Shown: positions 15,264 to 23,964 of the stretch, piece after piece
Position numbering within the stretch: position 1 is the stretch's first letter
How the letters are laid out: every line of letters starts with the position of its first letter
NCBI GenBank assembly: GCA_024231975.1
Contig: JAAEQB010000047.1
Span: forward strand, 1-30,286
Source: Allobosea sp.
GTDB lineage: Bacteria; Pseudomonadota; Alphaproteobacteria; Rhizobiales; Beijerinckiaceae
Direction: 5' to 3'
DNA length: 30,286 bases
Notes under the pieces: model-generated
The model's database searches: none
What the model was told of the DNA's origin: nothing
Seen by the model: only the letters and a program-made list of their open reading frames with translations
Program-made: the position numbers and the translations under genes

Positions 15264-16862
15264 TCACCGTCGACGCATTAATACTCCAGCGAGCATTAAG
15301 CTGGCAACTACACCTGCAAAGAAAAGATCGCCGAAGCGGGAATAGGGCGTCGCCGAGCCGGCGCGCGGCAGGCTCGCATCGATCACGCCGGTCTCGCCGA
15401 GCGGCAGCGCGGCGCGGATACGCCCGTAATGATCGGCCACCGCGGAGATGCCGGTGTTGGCGACGCGCACCAGCGGCAGGCCTTCCTCGATGGCGCGCAG
15501 GCGGGCTTGGGCGAGATGCTGGTAGGGCCCGCTGGTCTGCCCGAACCAGCCGTCATTGGTCAGGTTGAGGATGAAGCCTGGCCGTGGGCCGCTCGGCATC
15601 GCCTCGCCCGGGAAGATCACCTCGTAGCAGATCAGGCTCGCGGCGGGCGGCAGGCCGCGGATCGCCAGGGGCGTGCGCCGGCTGCCCGAGGCGAAGCCGC
15701 CGGGAATCGAGACGAATTCGGACAGGCCGACCGCACGGATCAGCCGTTCGAGCACAGGTGGCAGATACTCGCCGAACGGGACGAGATGGACCTTGTCATA
15801 GCTGCCGGTGATCACCCCCTCGTCGTTCACCACCTGGATCGAATTGTAGATCGGTGGCCGGCTCTCGCCGGGCAGCGTCTCGCCGGCGCGGGCGGCGCCC
15901 GTGATCAGCGTCGTGTTCGGCGGCAACAGGGCAGCGATCCGCGCGAGCGCCTGCGGCGTACGCCCGAGCAGGAAGGGAAAGGCCGATTCAGGCCAGATCA
16001 AATGGGTGACATCCTGCACGCCCGAGGTCGCCGGGCCGGTCGCCCGGTCGCTTAGCGCCAGATAGTGCGACAGGATCATCTCGCTGTTACGCGGGCTGAA
16101 CTTGGCATCCTGCGGCAGGTTCGGCTGCATCAGCCGCAATTTGACCCCGCTCACCGCCGGAACCGGCTCCGCCGGAATCCGCCAGGCGCCGAAGCCGGCC
16201 ATCGCCGCCAGCGCGAGCACCGCCAGCGCCGGAGCGCGCCAACGCCCGTCGCCCGCTTCGCCCGTGCCGAGCACGGCGGGCGCAGCGCCGATCGCGACTG
16301 CCAGCGCCGTCAGCCCATAGAGGCCGATCAGGCTGGCGCTCTGGGCGAACCAGCTCGGTCCGGCCAGCATCATGCCGTAGACATTCCAGGGAAAGCCGGT
16401 GAGGACATGGCCGCGCAGCCATTCGCTCAGCGCCAGCATCGCCGCCAGCACCAGGACGCGGCCAGCGCCGGTCGGCCAGAGCGCCCGCGCCAGCGCGAAG
16501 CCGGCGGCCGGGAAGATGCCGAGGAAGGCCGGCAGCGCCACGACGCCGAGCGGCATCGCCCAGGCGAACTTGTCGGCCTCGACCAGGAAGGCGGCGCCAA
16601 GCCACCACAAACCGGCGAGATGGTAGCCGAAGCCCCACCACCAGCCGGCGCTTGCGGCCGCCCAGAGGCGTCCGCGCCGGCTCTCGGCGACCGAGCCGTC
16701 GATCAGCCAGACCGCGACGGTCATTGGCACGACCAGCAGCGGCCAGAGATCGAGCGGGGCCAGCGCCAAGGCACCGCAGGCGCCGCAGAGGAGCGCGATC
16801 AGCCGGCGCGGCCAACCCCAGGCGAGGATGACGCGGTCGGCCAGCGCCGAGAGCATGGTCAT
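15264..16862 (-). CDS. lnt: Apolipoprotein N-acyltransferase
   Basis: Lnt performs the last step of lipoprotein maturation, N-acylating the terminal Cys at the inner membrane. The protein is 532 residues from the ATG at 16862. The N-terminal 225 residues contain about six membrane helices (for example LIALLCGACGALALAPL and WPLLVVPMTVAVWLI). The periplasmic nitrilase-fold domain carries the catalytic triad: Glu292 in WPESAFPF, Lys357 in YDKVHLVPFGEY and Cys412 in SLICYEVIFPGE. A final helix lies near the C-terminus (FFAGVVASLMLAGVLM). The start overlaps the stop of the CBS gene as ATGA. A much longer frame upstream is a read-through artefact, antisense-like in composition. Confidence 0.96.
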   Translation of the reverse strand: MTMLSALADRVILAWGWPRRLIALLCGACGALALAPLDLWPLLVVPMTVAVWLIDGSVAESRRGRLWAAASAGWWWGFGYHLAGLWWLGAAFLVEADKFAWAMPLGVVALPAFLGIFPAAGFALARALWPTGAGRVLVLAAMLALSEWLRGHVLTGFPWNVYGMMLAGPSWFAQSASLIGLYGLTALAVAIGAAPAVLGTGEAGDGRWRAPALAVLALAAMAGFGAWRIPAEPVPAVSGVKLRLMQPNLPQDAKFSPRNSEMILSHYLALSDRATGPATSGVQDVTHLIWPESAFPFLLGRTPQALARIAALLPPNTTLITGAARAGETLPGESRPPIYNSIQVVNDEGVITGSYDKVHLVPFGEYLPPVLERLIRAVGLSEFVSIPGGFASGSRRTPLAIRGLPPAASLICYEVIFPGEAMPSGPRPGFILNLTNDGWFGQTSGPYQHLAQARLRAIEEGLPLVRVANTGISAVADHYGRIRAALPLGETGVIDASLPRAGSATPYSRFGDLFFAGVVASLMLAGVLMRRR

Positions 16863-17851
16863 GCAGCGTCCGGCGTTGCTGGCGGTTCGGCGGCGACGGG
16901 ATCGCGGCGATGGATCCGCAGGCGCTTGACCCGGCGGGGATCGGCGTCGAGCACCTCGAATTCGAGGTTCTCCGGCCCCTTGATCAATTCGCCGCGCACC
17001 GGCACGCGGCCGGCCAGCGTCACGATCAGGCCGCCGAGCGTATCGACCTCCTCGGCGACCTCGGCGCGCGACAGGTCGATACCGGTCGCCTCCTTCAGCT
17101 CGTCGAGCGTGGCGCGGGCATCGGCGATGAAGCGGTTCTCGCCGGCCGGCGCGATCGCGGGAGCTTCGTCGAGATCGTGCTCGTCCTCGATGTCGCCAAC
17201 GACGATCTCGACGAGGTCCTCGATCGAGATCAGCCCGTCCGTGCCGCCATATTCGTCGATCACCAAAGCGATATGGGTGCGCGTCGCCTGCATTCGGACG
17301 AGAAGGTCTACCGCCGGCATCGACGGCGGCACGTAGAGCACAGGCCGCAGGATCTTGGCCTGGGCCAGCGTCATCGAGAGGTCGATGGCCCCCAGGCTCG
17401 GCCCAGGCGGAGCTTCCGCCTCGCCGCGCAGCTTCCGGCCCGGCTTGGCCCGGGCGGCGATGAAGTCGAGGAAGTCGCGGATGTGGATCATGCCGCGGGG
17501 GTCGTCGAGCGATTCGCCATAGACTGGCAGGCGCGAATGGCCGGCGGTGCGGAACAATGCCAGCAGGTCGCCGAGCGTCGCCTCCGAGGAGACCGCGATG
17601 ACGTCGGCACGCGGCACCATCACATCGGCGACGCGGCGCTCGCGCAGGCTCAGCACGTTCGAGAGCATCGCCCGTTCCTGAGGCGAGAGGTCGGTGACCC
17701 CGCCACCGTCCTGGGCCAGCGCCTCGGTGATGTCCTCGCGGATCGAGCCGCCATGGCGCAGGCCGAGCTTGTCGAGAAACTGGCCGAGCCAGTGCGACAG
17801 GCCGCGGCCTGTCGGCTCCGACGAAGAGGAAGATCGTGTGTCGTCGCTCAT
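16859..17851 (-). CDS. CBS-pair/CorC_HlyC domain protein (CorC/TlyC-like)
   Basis: The 330-residue protein has no membrane helices. After a Ser-rich start and a basic helical region come two CBS domains at about 65-200 (VADVMVPRADVIAV, GHSRLPVYGESLDDPRGMI, and VIDEYGGTDGLISIEDL). A CorC_HlyC C-terminal domain follows near 235-315 (DTLGGLIVTLAGRVPVRGE). This is the soluble CorC/YbeX type, found between ybeY and lnt in most proteobacteria. It is linked to magnesium/cobalt efflux and, in E. coli, to ribosome metabolism. CBS domains usually bind adenine nucleotides. The gene overlaps ybeY upstream and lnt downstream by 4 nt each. Older haemolysin labels for this family are poorly supported. Confidence 0.92.
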   Translation of the reverse strand: MSDDTRSSSSSEPTGRGLSHWLGQFLDKLGLRHGGSIREDITEALAQDGGGVTDLSPQERAMLSNVLSLRERRVADVMVPRADVIAVSSEATLGDLLALFRTAGHSRLPVYGESLDDPRGMIHIRDFLDFIAARAKPGRKLRGEAEAPPGPSLGAIDLSMTLAQAKILRPVLYVPPSMPAVDLLVRMQATRTHIALVIDEYGGTDGLISIEDLVEIVVGDIEDEHDLDEAPAIAPAGENRFIADARATLDELKEATGIDLSRAEVAEEVDTLGGLIVTLAGRVPVRGELIKGPENLEFEVLDADPRRVKRLRIHRRDPVAAEPPATPDAA

Positions 17852-18447
17852 GACGCTGGCTGGGGCTTCTTGGTCTTGGCCGCTGGGCGGGGCTGCACGG
17901 GTTCCGGCTCCGAGCCGGCATAGGGGTCGGCGATACCGAGCCGGGCAAGCGCCGCGGTCTCCAGCGCTTCCATGCGCTGGGCCTCGGCCTCTGTCTCGTG
18001 GTCCTCGCCCAGCAGGTGCAGCAGGCCGTGGATCACGAGATGGCTGAGATGGTCGCCGAAGGATTTCTCCTCGCCCTCGGCCTCGCGGGCGACCGTCTCG
18101 AAGGCGATCACGATGTCGCCGACGACCGGGCTCGAGCCGATCCGTTCGGACGGCGCGGCCGGGAAGGAGAGGACGTTGGTCGCCTTGTCGAAGCCGCGCC
18201 AATCGCGATTGACGATGCGGATGCGCTTGTCGTCGGTGAGCAGCAGGCTGAGCTCGGCGCCCGGCATCGGCTTGACCGGCGTGAGCACAAGCGCTGCCTC
18301 GATAGCGGCGAGGATCCGCGGTCGCAAATCCCCGATCTCGCGCCATTTCCGCGACTGGATGCGGATATCGAGCGAAGGCCCGCTTGGCTCGGGCTCCGGC
18401 TTTTCGGTTCGCGGCGCCGTGCGCCGCGAACGAGGTCGGTCGGTCAT
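17848..18447 (-). CDS. ybeY: Endoribonuclease YbeY / rRNA maturation factor
   Basis: YbeY is a zinc metalloprotein needed for 16S rRNA 3'-end maturation and ribosome quality control. The 199-residue product has the zinc-binding motif HGLLHLLGEDH, with His140, His144 and His150 as ligands. The usual Tyr of GYDH is Glu here. The conserved block NRDWRGFDKATNVLSFP lies near 80-96. An N-terminal basic/Pro extension of about 25 residues and a C-terminal Pro/Lys tail are extra. The ATG at 18447 overlaps the phoH stop as ATGA, and its own stop overlaps the CBS gene the same way. The phoH-ybeY-corC-lnt order is widely conserved. Confidence 0.95.
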   Translation of the reverse strand: MTDRPRSRRTAPRTEKPEPEPSGPSLDIRIQSRKWREIGDLRPRILAAIEAALVLTPVKPMPGAELSLLLTDDKRIRIVNRDWRGFDKATNVLSFPAAPSERIGSSPVVGDIVIAFETVAREAEGEEKSFGDHLSHLVIHGLLHLLGEDHETEAEAQRMEALETAALARLGIADPYAGSEPEPVQPRPAAKTKKPQPAS

Positions 18448-19601
18448 CGCGGCCGCTCCCGCGACAGCATGCGCTTCAGCCCGTCGGCATCGCCCTCGAC
18501 GGGCGCGTCCGGCGCTGGCAGGGCGGCGAGCCGCGCCTCGCGCTCGTCGCGTTCCTTCCGGGCGGCGTCCTCATAGGCCATGACGATGCGGCGCACGAGC
18601 GCGTGGCGGACGACGTCGCCCTCCTCGAAGCGGGCATGGCCGACACCCTCGACGCCGGAGAGCAGCCGGACCGCCTCGACCAGGCCCGAGCGCTGGCCCG
18701 GCGGCAGGTCGACCTGCGAGGGGTCGCCGGTGATGATCATCCGCGAGCCCTCGCCCAGGCGGGTGAGGAACATCTTCATCTGCACCGAGGTGGCGTTCTG
18801 CGCCTCGTCGAGCAGCACGACGGCGTTGGTCAGGGTGCGGCCGCGCATGAAGGCGAGCGGGGCGATCTCGATCATGCCGGTCTGCAAGGCGCGCTCGACA
18901 TGGCGCGCCTCCATGAAGTCGTTGAGCGCGTCGTAGATCGGCCGCAGGTACGGATCGACCTTCTCGCGCATGTCGCCGGGCAGGAAGCCGAGGCGCTCGC
19001 CGGCCTCGACCGCCGGGCGCGACAGCACCATGCGCTCGACCACGCCCTGTTCGATCAGCGAGACTGCGTGGCCGACCGCGAGCCAGGTCTTGCCGGTGCC
19101 CGCGGGGCCTTCGGCGAGGACGAGCTCATGACGCTTGAGCTGGCGCAGATAGGCGTCCTGCGCCGCATTGCGCGCCCGGACCGGACCGCGCTTGCGCGTG
19201 ATGATCGCGTCGAAGGCAGCCTTGCCGGCATTGTCGGCCGGGAAGAGCGAGCGCTGCACATTGCTCTCCTCGATCGCGCCGTCGACCTCGCCGAGATTGA
19301 CGGCGGCGCCGGTCTTGGCGCGGGCATAGAGCGTGCGCAGCACGCGGCTCGCCTGCTCGGCGGTCTCGCGCGGGCCCTTGATGGTGACGTGATTGCCGTT
19401 CGGGGCGACGACGACGCCGAGGCGACGCTCCAGATGCGCCAGGTTCTGGTCGTAATGGCCGAAGACCAGGCCGGCGGTCTGGTTGTTGTCGAAGGTGAGC
19501 TCGACCTCCGCGCCGGGCAGGCCCTCGCGCGTCAGCGTCTCATCGCGGCGTGGGCCGCGCTCGGCTTTCGGATTGAAATGATCGGCCTGGGCCAATGCCA
19601 T
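18444..19601 (-). CDS. PhoH/YbeZ-family P-loop ATPase
   Basis: The protein is 385 residues from the ATG at 19601, which has GGAG just upstream. A GTG at 19664 is open but lacks such a site. A KH-like RNA-binding part lies near 40-95 (NHVTIKGPRETAEQA). The PhoH ATPase domain carries Walker A GPAGTGKT near 165-172, VLSRPAVEAGERLGFLPGDM, Walker B VVLLDEAQN and the sensor-like MIITGDPSQVDLP. YbeZ partners YbeY in rRNA processing and may act as an RNA helicase; this is family knowledge. It is the first gene of a four-gene run with ybeY, the CBS gene and lnt, each joined by ATGA overlaps. The 104-bp gap to miaB leaves room for a promoter, but none was clear. Confidence 0.94.
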   Translation of the reverse strand: MALAQADHFNPKAERGPRRDETLTREGLPGAEVELTFDNNQTAGLVFGHYDQNLAHLERRLGVVVAPNGNHVTIKGPRETAEQASRVLRTLYARAKTGAAVNLGEVDGAIEESNVQRSLFPADNAGKAAFDAIITRKRGPVRARNAAQDAYLRQLKRHELVLAEGPAGTGKTWLAVGHAVSLIEQGVVERMVLSRPAVEAGERLGFLPGDMREKVDPYLRPIYDALNDFMEARHVERALQTGMIEIAPLAFMRGRTLTNAVVLLDEAQNATSVQMKMFLTRLGEGSRMIITGDPSQVDLPPGQRSGLVEAVRLLSGVEGVGHARFEEGDVVRHALVRRIVMAYEDAARKERDEREARLAALPAPDAPVEGDADGLKRMLSRERPR

Positions 19602-19705
19602 TGTCTCCACTGGGAATGAGTCGGACAGGCGCAGTCTAGAAACTTCACCGCCAAAAACTTTCACTGCAACGCCGACGCCATCGCACGCTACGCACTCGAA
19701 CCGTC

Positions 19706-21061
19706 TCAGGCAGCCAAGCCCGGCTGTTCCACCGCGCGGCCGAACAGCGAGTTCGACCCGGCGCGCTCGATCAGAACCATGACGCGATCGCCGATCCGGT
19801 GCGTCGCGCTCTCGATCTGGACCGCCTGCATATAGGGCGTCTTGCCGGCGAGCTGGCCGGGATGCCGCCCGTTGCGCTCGATCAGAATCTCGACGGTGCG
19901 CCCGACCATGGCGTGGTTGAACTCCTGCCGATGCTGCTCGACCAGCGCCTGCAACCGGTAGAGCCGCTCGTCCATCACGGCGGCCGGGACCTGCTCGGAG
20001 AGCTCGGCCGCCGGCGTGCCGGGGCGCGGTGAATACTTGAATGAATAGGCCGAGGCGAAGCGGACATCGGCGATCAGCCGCATCGTCTCCTCGAAATCGG
20101 CATCGCTCTCGCCGGGGAAGCCGACGATGAAATCGGAGGACAGCGCGATGTCGGGCCGTGCCTCGCGGATCCGGTCGATCAAGCGCCGGTATTCGTCGCC
20201 GGTATGCTTGCGGTTCATCGCCGAAAGAATCCGGTCGGAGCCCGCCTGCACCGGCAGATGCAGGAACGGCATCACCTGCGGCAGGTCGCGATGGGCGGCG
20301 ATCAGCTCCTCGTCCATGTCGCGCGGATGGCTGGTCGTATAGCGGATGCGGGCGATGCCCGGCACCTCGGCGATCCGGTGTATCAACCGGGCCAGCGTCC
20401 AGACCCGGCCATCGGGGCCATCGCCATGATAGGCGTTGACGTTCTGGCCGAGCAGGGAGACGTCCTGCACGCCGGCCTGCGCCAGCCGTTCGACCTCGGC
20501 GATCACCTGCGCGACCGAGCGCGAGAATTCGGCGCCGCGCGTATAGGGCACGACGCAGAAGGCGCAGAACTTGTCGCAGCCTTCCTGCACGGTGACGAAG
20601 GCCGAGACGCCGCGGGCGAGGATCGCCGCGGGCTTCGGCGCCGGCAGGTGATCGAACTTGTCCTCGGGCGGCAATTCGGTGTCGACGACGCGGCCGCCCT
20701 TCGCCTGCGCCAGCAATTCGGGCAGGCGGTGATAGGTCTGGGGGCCGATGACGAGGTCGACGGCCGGCTGGCGCCGCTGGATTTCGGCGCCCTCGGCCTG
20801 CGCGACGCAGCCGGCGACGACGAGCTGGGTCTCGCGTCCCTGCGCTTTGCGCTCGCGCTTCAGGTCGCGCAGCTTGCCGAGCTCGGTATAGACCTTGTGG
20901 GCGGCTCGTTCGCGGATATGGCAGGTATTCAGCAGGATGAGATCGGCATCGTCGGGTGTCGCAGTCTCGACATAGCCCTCCTGGCCCAGGACGTCGGCCA
21001 TGCGCTGGCCGTCATAGACGTTCATCTGGCAGCCATAGGACTTGATATGGACTTTCTTCAT
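19706..21061 (-). CDS. miaB: tRNA-2-methylthio-N6-dimethylallyladenosine synthase
   Basis: MiaB is a radical-SAM methylthiotransferase that adds the 2-methylthio group to i6A37 of tRNAs reading UNN codons. The ATG at 21061 gives 451 residues; a TTG just before it is not needed. The N-terminal domain keeps its three cluster cysteines (Cys11 in YGCQMN, Cys47 in NTCHIR, Cys85 in AGCVAQ). The radical-SAM motif CDKFCAFC is at 162-169. A C-terminal TRAM domain (VEILIERNGRHPGQLAGKTPY) completes the fold. All catalytic residues are intact. Its cluster supply may come from the Nfu protein encoded about 2.2 kb away. Confidence 0.97.
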   Translation of the reverse strand: MKKVHIKSYGCQMNVYDGQRMADVLGQEGYVETATPDDADLILLNTCHIRERAAHKVYTELGKLRDLKRERKAQGRETQLVVAGCVAQAEGAEIQRRQPAVDLVIGPQTYHRLPELLAQAKGGRVVDTELPPEDKFDHLPAPKPAAILARGVSAFVTVQEGCDKFCAFCVVPYTRGAEFSRSVAQVIAEVERLAQAGVQDVSLLGQNVNAYHGDGPDGRVWTLARLIHRIAEVPGIARIRYTTSHPRDMDEELIAAHRDLPQVMPFLHLPVQAGSDRILSAMNRKHTGDEYRRLIDRIREARPDIALSSDFIVGFPGESDADFEETMRLIADVRFASAYSFKYSPRPGTPAAELSEQVPAAVMDERLYRLQALVEQHRQEFNHAMVGRTVEILIERNGRHPGQLAGKTPYMQAVQIESATHRIGDRVMVLIERAGSNSLFGRAVEQPGLAA

Positions 21062-21185
21062 CAACGCTGATCCGGCCTCAACCGCGTCTCCTTATCCCAA
21101 TCGCCCCGAGGATGGGAATCATATCGCCGCTGCCTGCCACCACGCAATATCCGGGCCGCAACAGTCCAAGCCGTTCGTATCTGGC

Positions 21186-21983
21186 TCAGCTGCGTGACCG
21201 GCCGGTGACGGCTTCCTGCCGGGCCCGCCGGATCGCGATCTCGGCGAGGCGCGTCGCCTCCTTGCGCGAGAGCTTGCGGCCCATCCGGATCGGCTCGCCC
21301 CAGGCGAGCTCTACGTCGATGGCGCCGGAATTGATCATCGCTTGAAAATGCGGCGCGAGTTCGGTGTCGCCACACCAGGACAGGGCGGAGCGCTCGACGC
21401 GTCCGCCGCGCAGGCCATGAAAGCCGGTATAGGTTATGCAGAGCGGATAGACCGTGGTTTCGGCCTCGTCTGCGCCGCGCACGGCTTCGTGAGCGGCGCC
21501 CAGCAGCGAAGAGCGCAGCGGCAGGATGCGTGTGCCGTCGCCAGTCGTGCCCTCGGCGAACAGCACCACGGATTGCCCATTCTGCAGCCGCTTGCCCATC
21601 TCGCTGGCGACACCGGCGGTGGCGCCACGGCGCATCCGGTCGATGAAGACTGTACGTTGCAGCGTCGAGAGCCAGCCGATCACCGGCCAGGTCGCGACCT
21701 CCGCCTTGGCGACGAAGGAGAGCGGCCCGGTCGTGCCGATGACGGGGATGTCGAGCCAGGAGATGTGGTTGGCGACGATCAGCCCGCCCTCTCCGGGCGC
21801 AGGCGCCTGTCCGCGCGTGGTGATTCGTACGCAAAAGGCGCGGCAGACCAGCCTCTGGAACAGGCGGGTGAAATAGAACGGCCGCCCGAAGCGCATCGCG
21901 ACGAGCTGCGGCGGAATCAGGACGAGCGTGCCGAAGACGATCAGCACAAGCCGCGCCATGGCGCCGGGACGGAGGCCTTTCAT
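21186..21983 (-). CDS. 1-acyl-sn-glycerol-3-phosphate acyltransferase (PlsC-like)
   Basis: The 265-residue protein belongs to the membrane-associated LPLAT family, which makes phosphatidic acid. An N-terminal hydrophobic helix (about 11-30) anchors it. The HX4D catalytic motif is NHISWLD (His73, Asp78). The substrate-binding motif FAEGTTGDGT (Glu144) and a PLCITYTG block follow. The C-terminus is basic. The ATG at 21983 is used although no clear ribosome-binding site precedes it; Met9 is an alternative. In other Rhizobiales this acyltransferase sits between rimI/fur and miaB, matching the position here. It could also act on lyso-ornithine lipid (OlsA-like); sequence alone does not separate these. 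Confidence 0.88.
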   Translation of the reverse strand: MKGLRPGAMARLVLIVFGTLVLIPPQLVAMRFGRPFYFTRLFQRLVCRAFCVRITTRGQAPAPGEGGLIVANHISWLDIPVIGTTGPLSFVAKAEVATWPVIGWLSTLQRTVFIDRMRRGATAGVASEMGKRLQNGQSVVLFAEGTTGDGTRILPLRSSLLGAAHEAVRGADEAETTVYPLCITYTGFHGLRGGRVERSALSWCGDTELAPHFQAMINSGAIDVELAWGEPIRMGRKLSRKEATRLAEIAIRRARQEAVTGRSRS

Positions 21984-22079
21984 GCTGGGCCGTTCATTCT
22001 GCGCGCAGACGCTCCAGTTTTGCGGGACCGGCTATAGTCGGACCTCCGACAGCCGTCTACGCCGCCGGCGCGACGAGGC

Positions 22080-22577
22080 TCAGCCGAGCTCGCGCCGCAT
22101 CACCAGGGCTGCAACACGGCTGCCGTCGGGTTTCGGGTAATAGCCCTCGCGACGCCCGACGGTGTCGAAGCCGAGACGCTGGTAGAGCCCGATCGCCGGC
22201 GCATTGCCCTCCTCGACTTCGAGGAAGAGCCGGGCCACGCCGCGTGCCGCCAACTGGGCCAGATGGGCCGACAGCAGCGTCTGCCCGAGCCCGGAGCGGC
22301 GTCTCCCGCCGGCAACGACGATGCTGAGGATTTCGGCCTCGTCGGCGGCCAGCCGCGACATCACGAAGCCGCAGGGCTCGCCGGCGCTGCCGATGAAGAC
22401 GCCGTCGGTCACCACGGCCCGGTCGGCAAGCAAGGCCGCGCATTCGCCAGGCTCCCATGGCCGCGCGAAGCCGCCCTGGTGATGCAGGGCCGCGACCTGG
22501 CGGGCATGGCGGACGTCGAGCGGACCGCTGCGGCCCGCTGGCGGCCGGCGTTTGAACAGGGATCGGAACCAGTCCAT
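22080..22577 (-). CDS. rimI: Ribosomal-protein-alanine N-acetyltransferase, RimI-like
   Basis: This is a 165-residue GNAT enzyme. The acetyl-CoA loop RRRSGLGQTLL lies near residues 91-101. The family end block LEVEEGNAPAIGLYQRLGF, followed by GRREGYYPK, is typical of RimI, which acetylates the N-terminus of ribosomal protein S18. The final residues VAALVMRREL also fit. The start ATG lies 6 nt after the tsaB stop, the usual tsaB-rimI pairing. No Fur-family gene follows it, unlike in many rhizobia. Confidence 0.88.
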   Translation of the reverse strand: MDWFRSLFKRRPPAGRSGPLDVRHARQVAALHHQGGFARPWEPGECAALLADRAVVTDGVFIGSAGEPCGFVMSRLAADEAEILSIVVAGGRRRSGLGQTLLSAHLAQLAARGVARLFLEVEEGNAPAIGLYQRLGFDTVGRREGYYPKPDGSRVAALVMRRELG

Positions 22578-22583
22578 CGCGAG

Positions 22584-23267
22584 CTAGCGCCGCGGCAGGC
22601 GGGCGCGGTCCTGCGGCGTCGTTTCCGGTGCCTTGAGATAGAGCGGGCGCGGCGGGGCGCTTTCGGGATCGGCTATCATCCCGAGCCGCGCCACCCAGGT
22701 CACGTCCGGTGCTTTGGCGTCGTCGACCACGAGCGCATCGAGCCCGATCGCCCAGGCCTCGTTGGCGACGGCGAGCGCCGCCGAGCCGACCAGCGAGACC
22801 GGGCCGGCGCCGATGGCGCGGGCCGCGTCGCGATGGTTGACCTGGCGGACCGAGACCAGCTGCTTGCCCTGCGCGTTCATCGCCTGGAACCAGACCTGGC
22901 CATGCTTGGCGTCGACGGCGGCGGCGACGACGCGCCCGCCCTCGCGGCCGATGAAGGGTGCGGCGCTGGCGGCCAGCGTCGAGATCCCGATGGCGGGGAT
23001 GCCGGCGGCGAGCGCGATCGCCCGGGCCGCGCTGATGCCGACGCGCAGGCCGGTATAGCTGCCGGGGCCGATGGTCACGGCGACGCGGTCGAGCGAGGAG
23101 AAGCCGCCCTCGACCTTGGCCATGACGCGCTCGATCATCGGCATCAGCGCCTCGGCATGACCGCGCTCCATCGCGGTCTGCTCGATCGCGACCGGCTCGG
23201 GCTCGCCTGCATCGAGCACGCAGGCCGAACAGGCGCCGAGCGCGGTGTCTATCGCGAGGATGCGCAT
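22584..23267 (-). CDS. tsaB: tRNA threonylcarbamoyladenosine biosynthesis protein TsaB
   Basis: TsaB is the ASKHA-fold partner that pairs with TsaD and TsaE in making t6A37 of ANN-decoding tRNAs. The 227-residue protein begins MRILAIDTALGACSACVLD. The HAEALMPMIERVM segment follows and then the family hallmark TIGPGSYTGLRVGISAARAI near residues 65-85. These match the N-terminal lobe of TsaB. The C-terminal half is less conserved and ends RPLYLKAPETTPQDRARLPRR. It starts 37 nt downstream of nfu and is followed by rimI after 6 nt, so the two are co-transcribed. Confidence 0.93.
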   Translation of the reverse strand: MRILAIDTALGACSACVLDAGEPEPVAIEQTAMERGHAEALMPMIERVMAKVEGGFSSLDRVAVTIGPGSYTGLRVGISAARAIALAAGIPAIGISTLAASAAPFIGREGGRVVAAAVDAKHGQVWFQAMNAQGKQLVSVRQVNHRDAARAIGAGPVSLVGSAALAVANEAWAIGLDALVVDDAKAPDVTWVARLGMIADPESAPPRPLYLKAPETTPQDRARLPRR

Positions 23268-23304
23268 CAGGCTTAGGTCCGGTCGGGTGCGATGCGGATG
23301 GTGA

Positions 23305-23871
23305 TCAAACCGCCTCGACCTCGCGCACCTGCGGCAGGAAATGCCGCAGCAGGTTCTGGATGCCGTGCTTCAGGGTCGCCGTCGAGGACGGGCAGCCCGA
23401 GCAGGAACCCTTCATCACGAGATAGACGGTGCCGTCCTTGTAGCCGCGGAAGGTGATGTCGCCGCCATCGCCGGCGACGGCCGGGCGGATGCGGGTCTCC
23501 AGCAGCTCCTTGATCGTGTCGACGGTCGCGGCGTCCTCCTCGGCGAAGAACTCGTCCTCGCTCTCGGCGAGCTCGTCGACCGGGGCGCTGTCGCTCATCA
23601 GCGGCGCGCCCGACATATAGTGTTCCATGATCGCGCCGAGGATGGCGGGCTTGAGATGCGGCCATTCGCCCTCGGCCTTCGTCACGGTGATGAAGTCCGA
23701 GCCGAAGAACACGGCCGAGACGCCCTTGACGCCGAACAGGCGTGTCGCGAGCGGCGAGCGCTCGGCCAGAGCGGGGTCGCGCAGTTCGATCGGGCCCTGC
23801 GGCGAGACGCTGCGGCCGGGCAGGAATTTCAGGGTGGCGGGGTTGGGCGTGGCTTCGGTCTGGATGAACAT
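23305..23871 (-). CDS. Nfu-type iron-sulfur cluster carrier (NifU C-terminal family)
   Basis: The 188-residue protein has an N-terminal Nfu_N domain (MFIQTEATPNPATLKFLPG, about 1-88) and an acidic linker. The C-terminal NifU-like domain carries CSGC (Cys157, Cys160), which holds a [4Fe-4S] cluster between two subunits. Such proteins pass clusters to targets such as aconitase, lipoate synthase or radical-SAM enzymes; miaB nearby is a plausible client. The ATG at 23871 opens after a short leader containing a -10-like TATATC. A 17-bp palindrome at 23933-23949 lies close to where a -35 would sit. Confidence 0.94.
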   Translation of the reverse strand: MFIQTEATPNPATLKFLPGRSVSPQGPIELRDPALAERSPLATRLFGVKGVSAVFFGSDFITVTKAEGEWPHLKPAILGAIMEHYMSGAPLMSDSAPVDELAESEDEFFAEEDAATVDTIKELLETRIRPAVAGDGGDITFRGYKDGTVYLVMKGSCSGCPSSTATLKHGIQNLLRHFLPQVREVEAV

Positions 23872-23932
23872 GGCTTTGTCTCCGGCGCCGGCGGGTCAAG
23901 GCCGCCGTTCCTGTTCCCGATATAGGCCGGAC

Positions 23933-23949
23933 GCTGGAATCATTCCAGC
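23933..23949. promoter_or_regulatory. 17-bp palindrome between the universal stress gene and nfu
   Basis: GCTGGAAT-c-ATTCCAGC is a perfect dyad around one central base. It sits 16 nt past the universal-stress-gene stop and 62 nt before the nfu ATG, just upstream of a leftward TATATC element. No U-tract follows. It may be an operator for nfu or a 3' hairpin of the upstream gene. Confidence 0.4.
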
Positions 23950-23964
23950 AGCTGCGACCGCTGA

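Noticed and set aside
16863..17948. Extension of lnt to an 894-residue product
   Set aside because: The added N-terminal part is an out-of-frame reading of the CBS gene, rich in Arg and Pro. The true start at 16862 is fixed by the ATGA overlap and the normal Lnt length.
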